Assembly: GCA_944325495.1 (NCBI GenBank)
Contig: CALVAD010000003.1
Coordinates: 79,414 to 143,413, forward strand
Reading direction: 5' to 3'
Length of the DNA: 64,000 bases
From: an uncultured Bacteroidales bacterium
GTDB taxonomy: Bacteria; Bacteroidota; Bacteroidia; Bacteroidales; UBA932
Shown here: piece by piece, positions 26,428 to 33,752 of the stretch
Position numbering within the stretch: position 1 is the stretch's first letter
How the letters are laid out: each line of letters opens with the position of its first letter
The notes under the pieces: model-generated
What the model was told of the DNA's origin: nothing
The model's database searches: none
The model's input: only the letters and a program-made list of their open reading frames with translations
Position numbers and translations under genes: made by a program

Positions 26428-28047
26428 TTATTCTTTTTTCCCTGCCTTGAGTTTCATGGCCGCTTTCACGAATGCCGTGAAGATGGGCTGCGGGTGCTCC
26501 GGAGTGCTCTTGAATTCGGGGTGGAACTGTACGCCGATGAAGAAAGGATGCGAGGGCAGTTCCATGACTTCGACGAGTCCGGTCTGCGGGTTGCGTCCGG
26601 AAGCGACCATGCCGGCCTTCTCGAATTCCGGAAGGAAGTCGGAATTGAATTCATAGCGGTGCCTGTGACGCTCGGAGATGAGCCCGGTTCCGTAGATGTC
26701 GTAGATTTTCGAGCCTTTCCTGAGTTCGCACTCATAGGCTCCGAGCCGCATCGTGCCGCCCTTTATGGTGGTGGACTTCTGGTCCTCCATGAGGTCGATT
26801 ACCGGGTGCTCCGTCTTTGAGGTGACTTCGGTCGAGCAGGCGTCGCTCCATCCGAGCACGTGCCTTGCGAACTCGACCACGCACATCTGCATGCCGAGGC
26901 ATATTCCGAAGAAGGGTATGCCGTTCTCCCTTGCATACTTGATTGCGGAAATCTTGCCTTCGAGCCCGCGCTCGCCGAATCCGGGCGCCACGAGGATTCC
27001 GTCGGCTTTTCCTATCACTTCGGCGGCGTTCTCGTCGTCGAGATGCTCGCTGTGCACCGTGTGGACGTTCACCTTGCACTCGTTTGCCGCTCCGGCGTGA
27101 ACGAAGGATTCAAGTATGGACTTGTAGGCGTCCTGAAGTTCCACATATTTGCCTACGAGGGCTATGTCGATTTCGGACTTGGGGTTCTTGAGCTTGTCAA
27201 GGAAGGCGTTCCATGCGCGCATGTCGGGCTGCGCGAAGTTGTCGATCTGGAGATGGCGCACCACGAGCTCGTCGAGGTGTTCCTCGTGCATGTTGAGAGG
27301 TACCTGATAGATGCTCCATGCGTCGATGGATTGTATGACATGTCCGGGCTTCACGTTGCCGAACATTGCGATTTTCTTGCGTATTTCGGGGGTCAGCGGG
27401 TGCTCGGTGCGGCAGACGATGATGTCAGGCTGCACTCCGGACTGCTGGAGCATCTGCACGGAATGCTGGGTGGGCTTGGTCTTGAGCTCCTTTGCCGCGC
27501 TGAGGTAAGGCACGAGCGTCAGGTGGATGGACAGGCAGTCCTCCTCGGGCAGCTCCCACTGGAGCTGGCGCACCGCCTCGACGAAGGGCTGGGATTCCAT
27601 ATCGCCTATGGTTCCGCCGATTTCGGTGATGATCACGTCATATCTGCCGGTCTTGCCGAGCAGCAGCATGCGGCGCTTGATCTCATCGGTGATGTGGGGG
27701 ATGATCTGCACGGTCTTGCCCAGATATGCGCCTTCGCGCTCCTTGGTTATGACGGTGTAGTATATCTTGCCCGTGGTGACATTGTTGGCCTTGGAAGTGT
27801 GGACTCCGAGGAAGCGCTCGTAGTGGCCGAGGTCGAGGTCGGTCTCGGCTCCGTCCTCCGTGACATAGCACTCGCCGTGCTCATAGGGATTCAGAGTCCC
27901 CGGATCGACGTTGATGTAGGGGTCGAACTTCTGGATCGTGACGCTCAGGCCTCTTGCCTGAAGGAGTTTTGCTAGAGATGCGGCGATAATGCCCTTGCCC
28001 AGAGATGAGGCAACTCCGCCCGTGACGAAAATATACTTTGTGTCCAT
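26428..28047 (-). CDS. pyrG: CTP synthase
   Basis: 539 residues, the normal size. It makes CTP from UTP, ATP and glutamine. The N-terminal amidoligase domain begins MDTKYIFVTGGVASSLGKGIIAASLAKLL with the P-loop, and the C-terminal class I glutamine amidotransferase domain has the nucleophile Cys in FFGICLGMQMCVVEFAR and the His-Glu pair in GVQFHPEFKS. The ATG at 28047 matches the family start; the frame is open further upstream without similarity. A consensus -7 box lies 10 bp upstream. Confidence 0.96.
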   Translation of the reverse strand: MDTKYIFVTGGVASSLGKGIIAASLAKLLQARGLSVTIQKFDPYINVDPGTLNPYEHGECYVTEDGAETDLDLGHYERFLGVHTSKANNVTTGKIYYTVITKEREGAYLGKTVQIIPHITDEIKRRMLLLGKTGRYDVIITEIGGTIGDMESQPFVEAVRQLQWELPEEDCLSIHLTLVPYLSAAKELKTKPTQHSVQMLQQSGVQPDIIVCRTEHPLTPEIRKKIAMFGNVKPGHVIQSIDAWSIYQVPLNMHEEHLDELVVRHLQIDNFAQPDMRAWNAFLDKLKNPKSEIDIALVGKYVELQDAYKSILESFVHAGAANECKVNVHTVHSEHLDDENAAEVIGKADGILVAPGFGERGLEGKISAIKYARENGIPFFGICLGMQMCVVEFARHVLGWSDACSTEVTSKTEHPVIDLMEDQKSTTIKGGTMRLGAYECELRKGSKIYDIYGTGLISERHRHRYEFNSDFLPEFEKAGMVASGRNPQTGLVEVMELPSHPFFIGVQFHPEFKSTPEHPQPIFTAFVKAAMKLKAGKKE

Positions 28048-28056
28048 AACGGGATG

Positions 28057-28064
28057 CAAAGATA
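28057..28064 (-). promoter_or_regulatory. -7 box of pyrG
   Basis: TATCTTTG on the minus strand, 10 bp before the pyrG ATG, implying a very short leader. Confidence 0.65.
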
Positions 28065-28075
28065 ATAAAACTTCG

Positions 28076-28083
28076 TAACTTCG
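28076..28083 (+). promoter_or_regulatory. Probable -7 box of the cyclotransferase gene
   Basis: TAACTTCG, one base from TAnnTTTG. It ends five bases before the ATG at 28089, so transcription from it would give a leaderless mRNA or one starting translation at the second ATG (28095). Confidence 0.45.
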
Positions 28084-28088
28084 CGGAC

Positions 28089-28865
28089 ATGGAAATGAAA
28101 AGGATTTTTTGGGGTCTGCTGCTTCCGGCCGCCATCTGTCTCGGGAGCTGCGCCGGCTGCTCGGCAAGGACCAGGGAATATAAGGTCGAAGTCGTCAGGG
28201 AATATGCCCACGACACCGGGGCCTACACCCAGGGCCTTTTCTTTGACGGCGGCAAGCTCTACGAGAGCACGGGGCAGTACGGCGAGTCTTCGCTGCGGAT
28301 CGTGGATCTGGAGTCGGGAAAGGTGGAGCGCCGCCTGGATTTCGCGCGCAAGTATTTCGTGGAGGGCTCGGTGGTTCTGGACGGAAAGCTTTATGTGCTG
28401 ACATGGACCAACAGGGTCGCGTATGTCTATGACGCGGCGACCCTTGAATACGAGGGGGCGTATTCCTATCCGCGCGACGGCTGGGGGCTCACGACCGACG
28501 GGAAGTCGCTGATAGCTTCCGACGGCTCTTCGAGGCTGTATTTCCTGTCCCCGGAGCTCAAGCTGGAGCGCAGCCTGAATGTCAAGCTGGACGGCCGCCC
28601 GCTTCGCAATCTCAATGAGCTTGAGTGGGTGGAGGGAAAGATCTGGGCCAATGTCTACCTAACGGACATGATTGTGATAATCAATCCTGAAGACGGCACC
28701 GTCGAGGCTTCGGTGGACTGTTCGGGCCTGCTGCCAGGTAGCCTCCGCACCCGCGACACCGACGTGCTCAACGGCATCGCCCTCGATCCGGCCACCGGCA
28801 AGATCTACCTTACCGGCAAGTACTGGCCGCGGCTCTACGAGGTGAAATTGAAAGAGAAGAAGTAA
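28089..28865 (+). CDS. Glutaminyl-peptide (glutamine) cyclotransferase, beta-propeller type lipoprotein
   Basis: 258 residues. The motif YTQGLFFDGGKLYESTGQYGESSLRIVDLESGK and the later LNELEWVEGKIWANVYLTDMIVIINPEDG and DVLNGIALDPATGKIYLTGKYWPRLYEV are signatures of the plant-type glutamine cyclotransferase family (five-bladed propeller). These enzymes turn N-terminal glutamine into pyroglutamate. A lipoprotein signal ends in LGSC/AGC (Cys21 or Cys24), placing it in the periplasm or outer membrane; Bacteroidota homologues modify secreted proteins whose N-terminus after signal cleavage is Gln. Two in-frame ATGs (28089, 28095) are possible. Confidence 0.85.
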   Translation: MEMKRIFWGLLLPAAICLGSCAGCSARTREYKVEVVREYAHDTGAYTQGLFFDGGKLYESTGQYGESSLRIVDLESGKVERRLDFARKYFVEGSVVLDGKLYVLTWTNRVAYVYDAATLEYEGAYSYPRDGWGLTTDGKSLIASDGSSRLYFLSPELKLERSLNVKLDGRPLRNLNELEWVEGKIWANVYLTDMIVIINPEDGTVEASVDCSGLLPGSLRTRDTDVLNGIALDPATGKIYLTGKYWPRLYEVKLKEKK

Positions 28866-28883
28866 AAGTCATATTGCGATTGA

Positions 28884-28953
28884 CCGGAGGCAGTGTGCGC
28901 CGGAGGAGGCTTTTCCCTGTTTCATCGCCTCCTCCGGCGCACACTGCCTCCGG
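28884..28953. terminator. Perfect 27-bp palindrome between convergent genes (short-loop element)
   Basis: Arms 28884-28910 and 28927-28953 are perfect inverted copies with a 16-nt loop. It separates the convergent cyclotransferase and ABC genes and should terminate both. The loop read on the minus strand, GATGAAACAGGGAAAA, resembles the 3' end of the type B interior (GATGAAGCGTAGCGGAA at 16635). Confidence 0.75.
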
Positions 28954-28966
28954 CTGCCGCACTTTA

Positions 28967-30706
28967 TTATGGTGTCTCGACTATCCGTTGTCTTTCCGAC
29001 ATTCTGGCGAACCAGCCGCCGGCCTTCCTGAGTTCTTCGGGAGAACCGCATTCGGTAACATGCCCGTCTTCGATGACAACGACTTTGTCGGTGTCGGCAA
29101 TCGTGCGCATGCGGTGGGCTATGACGAGGACGGTCTTGTCTTTCACCAGTTCCGACAACCCGGCCTGTATTTTTGTTTCGTTCTCCACGTCCAGAGATGC
29201 CGTGGCTTCGTCAAGCAGCACTATCGGAGCGTTCTTGAGCATGGCCCGTGCTATCGATATCCTCTGACGCTCGCCTCCGGAGAGCGTGTCGCCGTTCTCT
29301 CCGATCACTGTCCGGTAGCCGTCAGGCATCTTTGACACGAACTCGTCACATTGCGCGAGCCTTGCGGCCCGAAGCACCTCTTCGTCGCTGGCGCTCCGAC
29401 GGCCGATGCGGATGTTTTCCATAACGGAAGCGTTGAAAAGCACGACGTCCTGGAATACCACGGAATAGTATTTCAGCAGAGTCTCGGGATCTATCTTGCT
29501 GATGTCCTGGCCGCCGAGGGTGATGACACCTCCGTTTATGTCCCAGAATCTTGCGGCAAGTTTCACGGCGGTGCTCTTTCCGCTTCCTGAGGGTCCGACA
29601 ATGGCCGTAGTCTCTCCCTGCCGTGCGGTGAACGATACATTCTCGAGCACCTGCTTCCCCTCCTCGTATGCGAAGCTGACATTCCTGAATTCGATGTCGA
29701 AGTCTTCAGGGCTGAAGTCCCGGCTTCCTCCCTGGCTGGGCATGGCCTCCATCTCTTTCATCCGGTCTATGCGGACATCAAGGTAGAACAGGGCGGCGAG
29801 ATTGTTCAGGACCTCGTCGATCGGCGAGTAGATGCGTGAGCCGAGCACGAGTATCACGAGCCAGGTGAACAGATCCAGGGACCCTCGTGACAGCATGGCC
29901 GCACCGACGATGATGACGCTGGCGAGTCCAAGTTTAAGTACGCTCTGGGCTCCGTTCACAAGAACGCCAAGCAGGAGTTCTCCGCGGGTCTGGTCACGCT
30001 CGTATGTATCAATCTTGTCATAAAGCCCGTTTAGATATTCCGGTTCACGGTTGCATGCCTTGATTTCCTGAATGTTCTCGAGACCCTCCTGGATCTTTTC
30101 GCTGACCGCGCGTTTCTTCAGATAGTTCTCCCTGTTCCTGCGAGACATTGTCTTTTTTGACAGGAGCACCATCAGAAGAGCGACGGGAACAACCCAGAAC
30201 AGAGCCAGGGCGAGCTGCCAGTTCCAGAAGAACATGGCCACGGCCACAAGCCCTATGCTGATTAGCGCTGCATATAGCTGGGGGACAGAATGCGAGAAAG
30301 TGTGCTCGAGATCCGTGCAGTCATCCATGATGGTGGATGTCAGGTCTGAGAGGTTCTTCTCTCCGAAGAAGGCCATGGGCAGTTTGCGCAGCTTCTCGGC
30401 GAGGGATACTCTTCTTGCCGCACTCTCGTCATATACTGACGTGTAGGTGCTGTTGTACTGCCGGACACCGATCAGGTAGGTCACCAGAATGAATGACAGA
30501 CCAAGCACGACATAGTACACGATGTCTTTTTCCACTTGTGCCCCGGGGTTGAGCGCCGGTCGTATGTAGTCGTCCAGGAAGAGGAACACAAACACGAACG
30601 GCAACATGAGAGCAAGGTCGAGCAGAATCGTGAAGGCCACTCCCTTGCAGAAATCTTCGGCTCCCTTTCTGGAAAGCGCGAAACGTCTTTGAATTTTCCT
30701 AAGCAT
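28967..30706 (-). CDS. ABC transporter, fused permease/ATPase (exporter fold), second of pair
   Basis: 579 residues: six membrane segments in the first 320, then an ATPase with Walker A GPSGSGKST, signature LSGGERQ, Walker B IVLLDEATASLD and the His switch VIAHR. Its start overlaps the stop of the preceding ABC gene by 8 bp, so the two half-transporters probably form a heterodimer. It most resembles exporter-fold pairs such as YbtP/YbtQ or multidrug pumps. The divergent haem operon 180 bp away makes a role with haem, porphyrin or metal chelates worth testing, but substrate and direction are unknown. Confidence 0.87.
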   Translation of the reverse strand: MLRKIQRRFALSRKGAEDFCKGVAFTILLDLALMLPFVFVFLFLDDYIRPALNPGAQVEKDIVYYVVLGLSFILVTYLIGVRQYNSTYTSVYDESAARRVSLAEKLRKLPMAFFGEKNLSDLTSTIMDDCTDLEHTFSHSVPQLYAALISIGLVAVAMFFWNWQLALALFWVVPVALLMVLLSKKTMSRRNRENYLKKRAVSEKIQEGLENIQEIKACNREPEYLNGLYDKIDTYERDQTRGELLLGVLVNGAQSVLKLGLASVIIVGAAMLSRGSLDLFTWLVILVLGSRIYSPIDEVLNNLAALFYLDVRIDRMKEMEAMPSQGGSRDFSPEDFDIEFRNVSFAYEEGKQVLENVSFTARQGETTAIVGPSGSGKSTAVKLAARFWDINGGVITLGGQDISKIDPETLLKYYSVVFQDVVLFNASVMENIRIGRRSASDEEVLRAARLAQCDEFVSKMPDGYRTVIGENGDTLSGGERQRISIARAMLKNAPIVLLDEATASLDVENETKIQAGLSELVKDKTVLVIAHRMRTIADTDKVVVIEDGHVTECGSPEELRKAGGWFARMSERQRIVETP

Positions 30707-32474
30707 ATTCTGTTTCCTTTTTTCCTAATGTCCAGTTTACGCTGCGGCGGTACTCATCCCACATTCTTGAGTAGACGCCGCTTTGATTTATGAGTTCGGC
30801 GTGCGTGCCCTGTTCTGCGATTTTTCCTTTGTCTATTACCAGAATCCTGTCGACGTCCGTCACGCTTGACAGCCTGTGTGCGATCATCAGCACGGTTTTT
30901 CCTTTGGTAAGCCGGTGCAGCGCCTGCTGTATGAGGTGTTCGTTCTCCGGATCCGCGAAAGCCGTGGCTTCGTCAAGCACTATTATGGGCGCATTCTTCA
31001 GTATGGCGCGGGCGAGAGCTATCCGCTGCTGCTCGCCGCCGGAGAGCCAGGTGCCTTCGGTGCCTATCCTGGTGTCAAGTCCGTCCGGAAGCCTGTCGAT
31101 TATCTCCCTGCATTGAGCGGCATCCACGGCCCGTTCAACCTCTTCGAGGCTTGCCTCGGGTCTTCCGTAGCGAATGTTTTCCAGCAGCGATGTCTTGAAG
31201 AGGCGAGTCTGCTGGAAGACGAAGGAGATGTTGTCCATCAGTTCCTGCGGCAATATGTCCCTGACATCGACCCCTCCTATCAGGATATGGCCTTCGTCAG
31301 CCTCCCAGAATCGCGGGATCAGCCGTGCTATGGTTGTCTTGCCTCCTCCGGATTCGCCTACAAGGGCATAAGTCTTGCCTGCCGGCAGGCGGAAATCGAT
31401 TCCGTCCACGGCCTTGACGCATGTTCCGGGATAAGAGAAGGAGACGTTGCGGAACTCTATGTCGCAGTTCTCGGGACTTTTCGGATGCATGCTGACGCTC
31501 AGTTTCGTGTATGACAGGAGATTCTCCAGCCGTCCGACGGCTTCGTCCGCCTGTCCGACCGCCTGGACCAGATACATGCTTTTCATGATGCTTGACGAAA
31601 AGACGGGGGTGATGAGCACGTAGAACAGGAAGTCGGCGAGCACTGCGGCCCAGTCGTTCCCGTGAGTCATCATAAGAATGGCGACAGGTGCGAGAAAATA
31701 TGCGAAGCCGTTGATCATCACGGTATAGAAAGTCATGGGGCGCGTCCAGTTGCGAGTGTAGGCCATGACCATACTGTTGTAGTTCTGAATGCTGCGGTGG
31801 AAGTTCTTGAAAGAATAGATGGTCTGCTGGAACACCTTGACCACAGGTATGCCGCGCACATATTCGACCGCTTCAGTGTTCATCTCCTCAAGGGAATTCA
31901 TGTACTTGCGCATGAATTCGCGGCTGGAGGTGTTCATCATGTACATCATTGTCCCTCCTGCGATGATCAGCGGAATCATGCAGGCCAGTCCGAGCTGCCA
32001 GTTGATTGCGAAAATCAGAACCGCGGCGATCACCGGAACGAGCAGGGTAGCGGCGAGATCCGGCAGCTGGTGCGCCAGAAAGGAGTGGGTGATGCCTGCG
32101 TTGTCGTCGATAATCTTGCGTATGCGCCCGCTCGTGGTGCTTTCAAAGAATCCAAGGGGCATTTCTACCACCCTCTTCATAGCGTCCTTGCGTATGTTGG
32201 ACTCCACGCGGAAGGCTGCGAGATGCGAGGACATCAGGGCGAGGAAGTATAGAACTACGCCGGAGACCGCTGATACGGCGGCCCATACCGCGAAACTTGC
32301 GATTCCTCCGCCTTCGGGCAGACTGCCCGGGATAAGCAGCTCCCTGACTATGAACCATATCAGAATGTAGGGAACAAGTCCGGCCAGCGAGCTTGACGCC
32401 GACAGGAGCAGCGACAGAGGGAATAGTATTCTCCTCCCTCCCATATATCGCCTTAGTTTGGATAAGAGACTCAT
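30699..32474 (-). CDS. ABC transporter, fused permease/ATPase (exporter fold), first of pair
   Basis: 591 residues with the same layout: six membrane segments, Walker A GESGGGKTT, signature LSGGEQQ, Walker B IIVLDEATAFADPENE and His switch MIAHR. The D-loop region AFADPENE departs from the usual ASLD, which often marks one half of an asymmetric heterodimer with a weakened ATP site. It overlaps the downstream ABC gene by 8 bp. A near-consensus -7 box TAATTTCG lies on the minus strand at 32503-32510, so both genes are transcribed away from the haem operon. Confidence 0.87.
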   Translation of the reverse strand: MSLLSKLRRYMGGRRILFPLSLLLSASSSLAGLVPYILIWFIVRELLIPGSLPEGGGIASFAVWAAVSAVSGVVLYFLALMSSHLAAFRVESNIRKDAMKRVVEMPLGFFESTTSGRIRKIIDDNAGITHSFLAHQLPDLAATLLVPVIAAVLIFAINWQLGLACMIPLIIAGGTMMYMMNTSSREFMRKYMNSLEEMNTEAVEYVRGIPVVKVFQQTIYSFKNFHRSIQNYNSMVMAYTRNWTRPMTFYTVMINGFAYFLAPVAILMMTHGNDWAAVLADFLFYVLITPVFSSSIMKSMYLVQAVGQADEAVGRLENLLSYTKLSVSMHPKSPENCDIEFRNVSFSYPGTCVKAVDGIDFRLPAGKTYALVGESGGGKTTIARLIPRFWEADEGHILIGGVDVRDILPQELMDNISFVFQQTRLFKTSLLENIRYGRPEASLEEVERAVDAAQCREIIDRLPDGLDTRIGTEGTWLSGGEQQRIALARAILKNAPIIVLDEATAFADPENEHLIQQALHRLTKGKTVLMIAHRLSSVTDVDRILVIDKGKIAEQGTHAELINQSGVYSRMWDEYRRSVNWTLGKKETEYA

Positions 32475-32543
32475 GATATTATGTTTTTGTGATTTCCGGA
32501 TGCGAAATTATCAGGCGGCCGCTTATGTGTCAATCCTCAAATA

Positions 32544-32600
32544 TTGTGATTTACGCCGCTGTATGGGCGAAAATACCAACATGTTGTGATTGACACGGCT
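32544..32600 (+). promoter_or_regulatory. Direct repeat upstream of the haem operon, possible operator
   Basis: Two similar 17-mers, TTGTGATTTACGCCGCT at 32544 and TTGTGATTGACACGGCT at 32584, are spaced 40 bp apart, roughly four helical turns, in the divergent region between the ABC pair and the haem operon. The second lies just upstream of the -7 box. They could bind a regulator responding to haem or iron; this is inference from position. Confidence 0.35.
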
Positions 32601-32612
32601 CCCGGAAATCTT

Positions 32613-32620
32613 CAACTTTG
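32613..32620 (+). promoter_or_regulatory. -7 box of the haem operon
   Basis: CAACTTTG, one base from TAnnTTTG, 31 bp before the first start codon of the operon. Confidence 0.5.
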
Positions 32621-32650
32621 CAGCCGGAAAAAACATAAAACTCTCAGACC

Positions 32651-33106
32651 ATGAAAGCTAAATTTCTTTCAATCATCGCGCTGGCCGCTTTCGGAATCGT
32701 GGCGGCCGCGGCATGCAACAAACCCGAAACGGAAACCGACATCGCCGCCGAGGTGGCTGGCTCCTACACCGGAACCACTTCGGCATCCTTCCAGTACAGT
32801 CCCGGTCCCATGGTGACCGAGAACGAGACCTTCACTCTCACCGCAGCAGGCGAAGACAAGGTCAATGTCAGCTATGAATCCTCGACCTGGGGATCGTTCA
32901 CATTCGAGGGAGTGGCCGTCAGCGGCGCCGACCCCTACACCCTGGAGGGCGAGGGAACCACTCTGATGGGCATGGGCGACACCAAGAACGAATATGCCGC
33001 CACCTTCGAAGGCACGGTCGGCAAGAAGGCCGGCACTGCGGACTTCCTGATCACCGTTCCCGCCGTAATGGGCGGAATTACAATAGAATTCACGCTCGCC
33101 GAATAG
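32651..33106 (+). CDS. Calycin-like domain lipoprotein, first gene of the haem operon
   Basis: 151 residues with a lipoprotein signal ending AAAAC (Cys22). The rest forms a predicted beta-rich small barrel (VAGSYTGTTSASFQYSPGPMVTENETFTLTAAGEDKVNVSYESSTWGSF), like the calycin-like lipoprotein domain found beside HmuY-type genes in Bacteroidales. The hmuY start codon directly follows its stop (TAGATG), so translation is tightly coupled. A role as an accessory surface haem-binding or scavenging protein is inferred from the operon; there is no cysteine or obvious histidine ligand pair in the mature part. Confidence 0.7.
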   Translation: MKAKFLSIIALAAFGIVAAAACNKPETETDIAAEVAGSYTGTTSASFQYSPGPMVTENETFTLTAAGEDKVNVSYESSTWGSFTFEGVAVSGADPYTLEGEGTTLMGMGDTKNEYAATFEGTVGKKAGTADFLITVPAVMGGITIEFTLAE

Positions 33107-33748
33107 ATGAAGAGGCTCTTTTTCTTGACATTCCTCGCGTTGCTGCCGTCCTGCAACGGGATTTTCCATGGGATTTACGATTCCGGCGAAGGGGAGCTCA
33201 TAACCGAATACGGCTTTCTTGAATATAATCCCACGGACAATTCCGGCACCATATACATTGACGCTACTGACTACACGAAATGGATATATCTTGATTTCTC
33301 CGAAAGGACGGCGGTGACTGCGGGGATGTCTGAAGAAGAAGCTCCTGCCGAATGGGACATCGCGGTGCACCGCTACGATGTCAAGACCAACGGCGCGGCC
33401 GCCCTGGAGACAGGCATGACAGGACTGGAGCTCTTCATGAGCTCCGGAGCCATGCCCGAGGGCGACTATGTCAGCGATGAATGGACTACCGAACAGATAA
33501 TAGTCGACATGTCCGGCATGATGGACGGCAATATCGGCTACAGCGAAAGCTGGTACAACCGCGAGCTCTCGAAGTGGCTCAAAGTGGACACGGGCACGAT
33601 GCCGCCGGTCTATTCCATGTCACAGAAAGTCTATGCGGTGAAGCTGGCAGACGGGACGCATCTCGCGCTCAAGCTTTCCAACTATATGGACGCCACGGGA
33701 GTCAAGGGCTTCATGACCATAGATTATGTTTATCCGGTAGAATTCTGA
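33107..33748 (+). CDS. hmuY: HmuY-family haem-binding lipoprotein
   Basis: 213 residues with a lipoprotein signal (LLPSC, Cys16). The core WDIAVHRYDVKTNGAAALETG, the WYNRELSKWLKVDTGTMPPVY stretch and the closing YAVKLADGTHLALKLSNYMDATGVKGFMTIDYVYPV are characteristic of HmuY, the outer-membrane haemophore that captures haem and hands it to HmuR in Porphyromonas gingivalis. Haem ligands vary between species (two His in P. gingivalis, Met in others), and this copy has many Met, so ligation is unassigned. It lies directly upstream of the receptor gene. Confidence 0.85.
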   Translation: MKRLFFLTFLALLPSCNGIFHGIYDSGEGELITEYGFLEYNPTDNSGTIYIDATDYTKWIYLDFSERTAVTAGMSEEEAPAEWDIAVHRYDVKTNGAAALETGMTGLELFMSSGAMPEGDYVSDEWTTEQIIVDMSGMMDGNIGYSESWYNRELSKWLKVDTGTMPPVYSMSQKVYAVKLADGTHLALKLSNYMDATGVKGFMTIDYVYPVEF

Positions 33749-33752
33749 GAAT

